A stretch of 11,139 nt of DNA from JARRLC01 sp050290865 (GTDB lineage Bacteria > Pseudomonadota > Alphaproteobacteria > Rhizobiales > Rhodomicrobiaceae), in the NCBI GenBank assembly GCA_050290865.1, contig JBNKIW010000069.1, positions 1 through 11,139 of the forward strand. Reading direction: 5' to 3'. The notes beneath the pieces were generated by a model. It searched no databases. It saw only the letters and a list, made by a program, of their open reading frames with translations, and was not told where the DNA came from. Positions 6,910-11,139 of this stretch are shown here, in pieces (within the stretch, counting starts at the first letter, position 1; every line of letters begins with the position of its first letter). Position numbers and translations under genes: made by a program.

Positions 6910-9900
6910 TCAGGAACATCCGCTGGTCGAACCGCAGGTATCGCATTTGAGACACGTACCATTGCGGACCAGGGTGAAATTGCCGCAATCACCGCAGGAT
7001 TCGCCCTCATAGCCCTTGATTCGGGCCGCCACGCGAAGCGCTGATTCGGACTTTTCAACCGTTTCAACATAACCCGGGGTGCTCGCCGAAGCACGAGGCG
7101 GTATGGCCACCGCTGCATTTCCATCGACATGGCCCAGCGCAGATGCGATCGCCTGCCTGAGCTGCCCGACGGTGCTTTCGCCCTCACCCGACGTAACCGG
7201 ATTACCTGAAACCATGACAATTTTATGGTTGAGCCCGCCGCGCGTCAGGCCGCGGCTCATGAAACGGTCGGTGACGACGGCCGCCTGCGGCCTGGACTGC
7301 GCCTCGGTGCCGGCCACGATCATGTTGTCGATATCCGCCGGATCGACATGAGCGAGGTCGTTCCGGCCGAGATAGGAGACCGCCAGTTCACGGAAAATGT
7401 AGTCGAGAATGGAGGTCGCGTTCTTGATCGTGTCGTTGCCCTGGACGAGGCCCGCCGGCTCGAAGCGCGTGAATGTGAATGCATCGACGAATTCTTCGAG
7501 CGGAACGCCATATTGCAGGCCGAGGCTGATGCCGATGGCAAAGTTGTTCATAAGTGACCGAAAAGCTGCGCCTTCCTTGTGCATATCCACGAACAACTCG
7601 CCGAGGCGGCCGTCCTCGTACTCGCCGGTGCGAAGGTAGACCTTGTGGCCGCCGACATTGGCCTTCTGTGTATAACCTTTGCGGCGGTTGGGCAGCCTTT
7701 CGCGCGTGGCCCGGGCGCGCTCACGCTCGATGATGCGCTCGACGATGCGCTCGGCGACCACCTCGGCGCGCTTGACCGCGGGCTTCTCGGCCAGCACCTC
7801 GACCGCGTCATCCTCATCGGCTTCGTCAGCAAGGAGCTGCGACTGCAGCGGCTGCGACAGCTTCGAACCGTCACGATAGAGCGCGTTGGCCTTCAGCCCC
7901 AGCCGCCAGGACAGCATATAGGCTTGCTTGCAATCCTCGGCAGTGGCGTTGTTGGGCATGTTGATCGTCTTCGAGATCGCGCCCGAGATGAAAGGCTGCG
8001 CCGCCGCCAGCATGCGGATGTGGCTCTCCGCGGACAGGAAGCGCCTGCCCTTGCGCCCGCAGGGGTTGGCGCAGTCAAAGATCGCCAGATGCTCCGGCTT
8101 GAGACCGGGAGCGCCCTCCAGCGTCATCGCGCCGCAACAATACTCGTTGGCCGCGTCCACCTGCGCCCTCGTAAAGCCGAGCGCCGTGAGCAGATCGAAT
8201 TTCGGCGAATCCAGTTCGGCTTTCTCGATACCCAGCACATCGATGCAGAACGCTTCGCCCAGCGTCCATTTGTTGAAGGCGAATTTGATGTCGAAAGCCG
8301 CCTTCAGCCCCTTCTCGACGGTGGCGATGACCTCATCCGTGAAGCCCTGCGCCTTCAGCGTCTCATGATTGACATGCGGCGCGCCCGCCAGCGTACCACG
8401 GCCAACGGCATAGTTCACCATGGCCTGAATTGCGTCTTCGCCATAGCCGAGCGTGCGCAGCGCCTCGGGAACGGCGCGGTTGATGATCTTGAAATAGCCG
8501 CCGCCCGCGAGCTTCTTGAACTTCACCAGCGCGAAATCCGGCTCGATGCCCGTGGTATCGCAGTCCATGACCAGCCCGATGGTGCCCGTCGGCGCGATCA
8601 CCGAAACCTGTGCATTGCGGTAGCCATGGCGCTGGCCGAGCGACAGCGCGCGGTCCCACGCCTCGCGCGCCGCCTCGACGAGCCGCGCGTCGGGACACGC
8701 CTCCCTGTCGAGCGGGACCGGGACCGTGCTGAGCTGCTCGTAGCGGGCCGTCTCGCCAAAGGCGGCGCGACGGTGGTTGCGGATCACGCGCAGCATAGCG
8801 TGAGCGTTGGCCTCATAACCCCGGAAGGCGCCTAGCCGCTCCGCCATTTCGGCCGAGGTGGCGTAGGAAACACCCGTCATCAGCGCCGAAATGCCCGCCG
8901 CCAGCGACCGTCCCGCCTCCGAGTCGTAGGCGATGCCGGAGGCCATCAGAAGCCCGCCGATATTGGCGAAGCCGAGGCCGAGCGTGCGGTAATCATAGGA
9001 AAGCTGTGCAATCTCGCGCGAGGGGAACTGCGCCATCAGCACCGAGATTTCGAGCACGACGGTCCAGAGCCGCGTGGCGTGCGAGAAGCTCTCGACGTCG
9101 AAATTCCCGGCAGCGTCGCGGAACGCCATCAGGTTCAACGAGGCCAGATTGCACGCCGTGTCGTCCAGGAACATATACTCCGAGCACGGGTTCGATGCAC
9201 GGATCGAGCCGGAGGCCGGGCAGGTGTGCCAGTCATTGATGGTGGTGTGGAACTGCACGCCCGGATCGGCGGACGCCCAGGCGGCTTCTGCAACCTTGTC
9301 CCACAAATCGGCGGCCAGCACCGTCTTCACGGTCTTGCCCGTGGTCCGCGCCTTCAGCTCCCATTCGCGGCCCGCGGCGACGGCATTGAGGAATTCATCG
9401 GTCACCCGCACGGTATTATTGGAATTCTGACCGGAGACGGCGCGGTATGCCTCGCCTTCCCAGTCGGTATCGAAAAGGGGGAAGTCGATCTTCTCGAACC
9501 CCTGCCGCGCGAACTGGATGACGCGCTGGATATAGCTGTCGGGCACACCGCTCTTGCGCGCCGCGCGCACTTCCCGCTTCAGCGCCGGATTTTTCGCCGG
9601 ATCGTAGCAGTCGTCGCCATGGCCGTCGCAATTCCTGCAGGCCTTCATGATGGCGCTCAGATGCCGGGCGCAGACCTTCGATCCCGCCACCATCGCGGCG
9701 ACCTTCTGCTCCTCGGCGACCTTCCACTCGATGAATTCCTCGATATCGGGATGATCGGCATCGACGATGACCATCTTCGCCGCGCGCCGCGTCGTGCCGC
9801 CGGACTTGATCGCACCCGCCGCGCGGTCGCCGATCTTCAGGAAGCTCATCAACCCCGAAGACTTGCCACCGCCGGACAGCCGCTCGCCCGCCGAGCGCAA

Positions 9901-10611
9901 CCTGGAGAAATTGGTGCCCGTACCCGAACCGTATTTGAACAGCCGCGCCTCGCGCACCCACAGATCCATGATGCCGTTCTCATTGACGAGATCGTCCTCG
10001 ATGGACTGGATGAAGCAGGCATGCGGCTGCGGGTGCTCATAGGCCGAAGACGAGCGCACCATTTCGCCGGTGACATAATCGACGTAGTAGTGGCCCTGCC
10101 CCGGACCATCGATGCCATACGCCCAATGGAGGCCGGTGTTGAACCACTGCGGCGAGTTCGGCGCGACCATCTGCATGGCCAGCATGAAACAGAGATCGTC
10201 ATGGAAGGCGCGCGCGTCCTCTTCGGAGGCGAAATAGCCGCCTTTCCAGCCCCAATAGGTCCACGTCCCGGCAAGGCGGTCGAATACCTGCCGCGCGTCG
10301 GTCTCGGAGGTGTAGCGCTGATCTTCGGGCAGTTCGCTCAGAGCCTCGGTATCGGGAACCGAGCGCCACAGCCAGGACGGAACCGCGTTCTCCTCGACGC
10401 GTTTCAGCCGCGCCGGAACGCCCGCCTTGCGGAAATATTTCTGCGCCAGGATGTCAGCTGCGACCTGGCTCCACTGGGCGGGAACCTGGACGCGCTCCAG
10501 CCGGAACACGATGGACCCATCGGGATTGCGAATCTCGCTGGTGGCCTCGCGAAACGCGATATCCGCATAGGGTGACTGACCTGTCTTGGTGAAGCGCCGT
10601 TCGATCCGCAT
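6910..10611 (-). CDS. nrdJ: Adenosylcobalamin-dependent (class II) ribonucleoside-diphosphate reductase
   Basis: NrdJ reduces ribonucleotides to deoxyribonucleotides with a thiyl radical generated from adenosylcobalamin, without oxygen dependence. The 1233-residue protein has the usual length of the alphaproteobacterial form. Visible landmarks are the active-site N474-P-C476-S-E478 (C476 as thiyl-radical site), the redox pair C199 and C487 (the 11-residue gap from C476 to C487 matches Thermotoga NrdJ C322/C333), a Cys-rich insertion (C325, C328, C335), a charged linker (about 925-968), a TSCPD domain (about 970-1085) and a C-terminal tail with C1206, C1209, C1220, C1223, C1226 and C1232, which fits a zinc ribbon that relays electrons. 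The frame is open 36 codons upstream, but ATG 10611 gives the standard N-terminus and has AGAGG at a 9-base spacing. The long structured leader may control it. Only the reductase is visible, with no class I or III genes in the window. Confidence 0.97.
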   Translation of the reverse strand: MRIERRFTKTGQSPYADIAFREATSEIRNPDGSIVFRLERVQVPAQWSQVAADILAQKYFRKAGVPARLKRVEENAVPSWLWRSVPDTEALSELPEDQRYTSETDARQVFDRLAGTWTYWGWKGGYFASEEDARAFHDDLCFMLAMQMVAPNSPQWFNTGLHWAYGIDGPGQGHYYVDYVTGEMVRSSSAYEHPQPHACFIQSIEDDLVNENGIMDLWVREARLFKYGSGTGTNFSRLRSAGERLSGGGKSSGLMSFLKIGDRAAGAIKSGGTTRRAAKMVIVDADHPDIEEFIEWKVAEEQKVAAMVAGSKVCARHLSAIMKACRNCDGHGDDCYDPAKNPALKREVRAARKSGVPDSYIQRVIQFARQGFEKIDFPLFDTDWEGEAYRAVSGQNSNNTVRVTDEFLNAVAAGREWELKARTTGKTVKTVLAADLWDKVAEAAWASADPGVQFHTTINDWHTCPASGSIRASNPCSEYMFLDDTACNLASLNLMAFRDAAGNFDVESFSHATRLWTVVLEISVLMAQFPSREIAQLSYDYRTLGLGFANIGGLLMASGIAYDSEAGRSLAAGISALMTGVSYATSAEMAERLGAFRGYEANAHAMLRVIRNHRRAAFGETARYEQLSTVPVPLDREACPDARLVEAAREAWDRALSLGQRHGYRNAQVSVIAPTGTIGLVMDCDTTGIEPDFALVKFKKLAGGGYFKIINRAVPEALRTLGYGEDAIQAMVNYAVGRGTLAGAPHVNHETLKAQGFTDEVIATVEKGLKAAFDIKFAFNKWTLGEAFCIDVLGIEKAELDSPKFDLLTALGFTRAQVDAANEYCCGAMTLEGAPGLKPEHLAIFDCANPCGRKGRRFLSAESHIRMLAAAQPFISGAISKTINMPNNATAEDCKQAYMLSWRLGLKANALYRDGSKLSQPLQSQLLADEADEDDAVEVLAEKPAVKRAEVVAERIVERIIERERARATRERLPNRRKGYTQKANVGGHKVYLRTGEYEDGRLGELFVDMHKEGAAFRSLMNNFAIGISLGLQYGVPLEEFVDAFTFTRFEPAGLVQGNDTIKNATSILDYIFRELAVSYLGRNDLAHVDPADIDNMIVAGTEAQSRPQAAVVTDRFMSRGLTRGGLNHKIVMVSGNPVTSGEGESTVGQLRQAIASALGHVDGNAAVAIPPRASASTPGYVETVEKSESALRVAARIKGYEGESCGDCGNFTLVRNGTCLKCDTCGSTSGCS

Positions 10612-10619
10612 CTTGAATT

Positions 10620-10625
10620 TCCTCT
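10620..10625 (-). promoter_or_regulatory. Shine-Dalgarno site of nrdJ
   Basis: AGAGGA on the minus strand; its AGAGG part ends 9 bases before ATG 10611, and this decides the start of nrdJ. The same six bases are perfectly complementary to TCCTCT in the loop of the hairpin at 10667-10706. Confidence 0.8.
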
Positions 10626-10666
10626 GAAGCTGGCCGCAAGGGGGGTGTGCTTTACGCAAACACGAC

Positions 10667-10706
10667 TCACTGCTGGCGGAAAGAGGACTCATCCGTCCGC
10701 CAGTGA
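10667..10706 (-). promoter_or_regulatory. Leader hairpin with an anti-Shine-Dalgarno loop
   Basis: In minus-strand RNA, TCACTGGCGGA (10706-10696) pairs with TCCGCC-AGC-AGTGA (10680-10667), an 11-bp stem with a 3-base bulge and a 15-base loop. The loop holds TCCTCT (10687-10682), the exact complement of the nrdJ Shine-Dalgarno AGAGGA. A loop-to-Shine-Dalgarno pseudoknot could therefore block translation. The stem is seen directly; the regulatory role is inference. Confidence 0.5.
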
Positions 10707-10741
10707 CGCAACTCCACAAAGAGGCGCCGACGCCTGTTCAT
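10667..10741 (-). CDS. Possible 24-codon leader peptide upstream of nrdJ
   Basis: ATG 10741 opens a 24-residue frame (MNRRRRLF, then a WRTDESSFRQQ ending) and stops at TGA 10669-10667. It starts with four consecutive arginines. The start codon lies in the loop of the hairpin 10729-10748 and the stop codon lies inside the stem of hairpin 10667-10706. No Shine-Dalgarno precedes the ATG, so translation would need a leaderless or weak start. An ORF this short is expected by chance in GC-rich DNA. If translated, a ribosome would open the anti-Shine-Dalgarno hairpin. It is in a different frame from nrdJ. Confidence 0.25.
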   Translation of the reverse strand: MNRRRRLFVELRHWRTDESSFRQQ

Positions 10742-10748
10742 GGGCGTC
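10729..10748 (-). promoter_or_regulatory. Leader hairpin GACGCC/GGCGTC
   Basis: Arms GACGCC (10729-10734) and GGCGTC (10743-10748) form a perfect 6-bp stem around an 8-base loop that contains the ATG of the short upstream ORF. The overlapping AGGCG/CGCCT pairing (10722-10735) is an alternative fold. Confidence 0.45.
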
Positions 10749-10775
10749 TGTTGTCAAACTAGTCTATGACGGTGA

Positions 10776-10792
10776 CGGCCGTCAGGCGGCCG
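10776..10792 (-). promoter_or_regulatory. Leader hairpin CGGCCG/CGGCCG
   Basis: Two copies of the self-complementary CGGCCG (10776-10781 and 10787-10792) flank a 5-base loop and form a very GC-rich 6-bp stem. Confidence 0.45.
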
Positions 10793-10810
10793 AAGAAGTG
10801 CCCAATTGCT

Positions 10811-10845
10811 GGTGACACCAAGAGATATGTCTGATTCTCTTCACC
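10811..10845 (-). promoter_or_regulatory. Interrupted leader hairpin
   Basis: Outer arms GGTGA (10811-10815) and TCACC (10841-10845) and inner arms AGAGA (10821-10825) and TCTCT (10836-10840) give a 10-bp stem with a 5-base bulge on one side and a 10-base loop. It lies next to the NrdR-like boxes, so it may instead be DNA-level dyad symmetry. Confidence 0.4.
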
Positions 10846-10846
10846 G

Positions 10847-10894
10847 TGGCTACTATTAGTGCAACCACACGAATGAAACCACCAGATATTGTTG
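10847..10894. promoter_or_regulatory. Possible pair of NrdR boxes
   Basis: NrdR, the repressor of ribonucleotide reductase genes, binds two 16-bp boxes (general consensus acaCwAtATaTwGtgt) about three helical turns apart. The site at 10879-10894 matches 11 of 16 positions, including the ATAT centre. The site at 10847-10862 matches 8 of 16, but keeps the C-w-A and T-w-G halves. Their centres are exactly 32 bp apart, the expected spacing. The second match is weak, so only the spacing lifts this above chance. Confidence 0.28.
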
Positions 10895-10909
10895 TTCTAC
10901 CGCATCACA

Positions 10910-10995
10910 GCTCCGGCGCGCCCCCAGGCCGACACGAGCTGCGGGGGCAAGATATGTGATTCGCCGCCGCGGGTGCGCGCCACAACGGCCGGAGC
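10910..10995. repeat. Long imperfect GC-rich inverted repeat
   Basis: GCTCCGGC (10910-10917) is the exact complement of GCCGGAGC (10988-10995). Further in, GCGCGC (10916-10921) matches GCGCGC (10975-10980). Inside, CCCCC (10921-10925) can pair with either GGGGG (10943-10947) or GGG (10971-10973). The element could be the terminator of the gene at the right edge, part of a structured nrdJ leader, or a folded intergenic repeat. Confidence 0.5.
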
Positions 10996-11048
10996 GGGAA
11001 ACTGTCCACCGGATCAAGTTGTTCTGTGCAGAATCGCACTTTCAATTG

Positions 11049-11067
11049 CCCTGATGTCGAATCAGGG
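11049..11067 (-). terminator. Hairpin after the partial gene at the right edge
   Basis: Perfect 7-bp arms CCCTGAT (11049-11055) and ATCAGGG (11061-11067) with a 5-base loop begin 12 bases after the stop codon of the partial minus-strand gene. No T tract follows on the minus strand. The 8-base word GAATCGCA occurs on both sides (11031-11038 and 11068-11075). Confidence 0.45.
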
Positions 11068-11079
11068 GAATCGCATGAT

Positions 11080-11139
11080 TTATTTTGCGGTGATCATATC
11101 GAACAGAAAGTCATCGTCCCAGCCAGCGGCGTGACGTTT
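11080..11139 (-). CDS. 3' end of a gene entering from the right edge (partial)
   Basis: The minus frame is open from the window edge and ends with TAA at 11082-11080, giving 19 C-terminal residues that include GWDDDFLFDMITAK. The acidic-aromatic composition and the hairpin 12 bases after the stop are what a real gene end would look like, but 19 codons are too few to identify a family. The rest lies outside the window. Confidence 0.45.
   Translation of the reverse strand, partial: KRHAAGWDDDFLFDMITAK

Larger units (their letters stand above)
10612..11079 (-). other. Long structured leader/promoter region of nrdJ
   Basis: This 468-bp stretch carries no credible long gene. It contains, from nrdJ outwards, the Shine-Dalgarno site, four hairpins (10667-10706, 10729-10748, 10776-10792, 10811-10845), a 24-codon ORF, two weak NrdR-like boxes, a long GC-rich inverted repeat (10910-10995) and a hairpin after the upstream gene (11049-11067). 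A TTGACA stands on the minus strand at 10757-10752, but I see no -10 at a fitting distance. Seven GANTC sites occur (starting 10664, 10686, 10833, 10958, 11031, 11059, 11068). A cobalamin riboswitch was looked for and not found. Confidence 0.6.

Noticed and set aside
9079..10575. 498-codon plus-strand frame antisense to nrdJ, and a similar one at 7579-8835
   Set aside because: Both lie wholly inside nrdJ, whose motifs are intact. Their products are Arg/His-rich with no recognisable domain.
10667..10706. Hammerhead-like ribozyme in the leader hairpin
   Set aside because: The loop contains GGATGAGTCC, but the required CUGAUGA and GAAA core pieces and the three-stem layout are missing.
10612..10719. 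Longer nrdJ starting at 10719
   Set aside because: The extra 36 residues do not look like NrdJ, and ATG 10611 has a good Shine-Dalgarno and the standard alphaproteobacterial N-terminus.
10612..11079. Cobalamin riboswitch upstream of nrdJ
   Set aside because: The minus strand at 10950-10935 reads TTGCCCCCGCAGCTCG, which recalls the riboswitch core, but the GGGAA upstream element, the GCCACTG element and the B12 box (CAGGAGACCTGCC-like) are not found in order.
10889..11134. 81-codon plus-strand frame at the right edge
   Set aside because: It crosses the long inverted repeat and the antisense of the partial gene, and no ribosome binding site or domain is visible.

Overview
The window looks like chromosomal DNA of a GC-rich alphaproteobacterium. 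The best pointers are the long alphaproteobacterial-type B12-dependent ribonucleotide reductase (about 1233 residues, C-terminal Cys-rich tail), a compact soluble S49 peptidase, and the extra GANTC sites (the target of the alphaproteobacterial methylase CcrM) in the noncoding parts. No insertion sequence, phage gene, CRISPR array, tRNA or rRNA is visible.

Layout. Positions 1-286 are noncoding as far as I can see and hold an imperfect direct repeat that runs into the start region of the first gene. Positions 287-3904 (+) encode a SWIM zinc-finger SNF2-family helicase. Every other gene is on the minus strand: a 65-residue membrane-anchored protein (3931-4128), an S49 (SppA-like) serine peptidase (4179-5045), a 105-residue anchored Ala/Thr/Pro/Glu-rich protein with a 9-residue tandem repeat (5323-5640), a 233-residue protein of unknown function (6028-6729), class II ribonucleotide reductase NrdJ (6910-10611), and the last 19 codons of a further gene entering from the right edge (11080-11139). 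The helicase and the 65-residue gene converge with a 26-bp gap.

How the genes work together. NrdJ makes deoxynucleotides with adenosylcobalamin, and the SNF2 protein acts on DNA or protein-DNA complexes. The S49 peptidase and the small anchored protein look like unrelated envelope or housekeeping functions. I see no defence cassette or biosynthetic cluster. The only candidate functional partnership is nrdJ with the unknown 233-residue gene 180 bp downstream on the same strand.

The most interesting part is the roughly 470-bp noncoding leader of nrdJ (10612-11079). It has no recognisable cobalamin riboswitch, but it holds a run of hairpins. One hairpin loop carries a perfect 6-nt complement of the nrdJ Shine-Dalgarno sequence. 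A 24-codon upstream ORF starts in the loop of one hairpin and stops inside the stem of the next. Two weak NrdR-like boxes lie exactly 32 bp apart, and seven GANTC sites are present. This could be an undescribed leader RNA controlling nrdJ, but it rests on reading one sequence by eye. A second possible RNA switch, two mutually exclusive hairpins, lies between nrdJ and the unknown gene.
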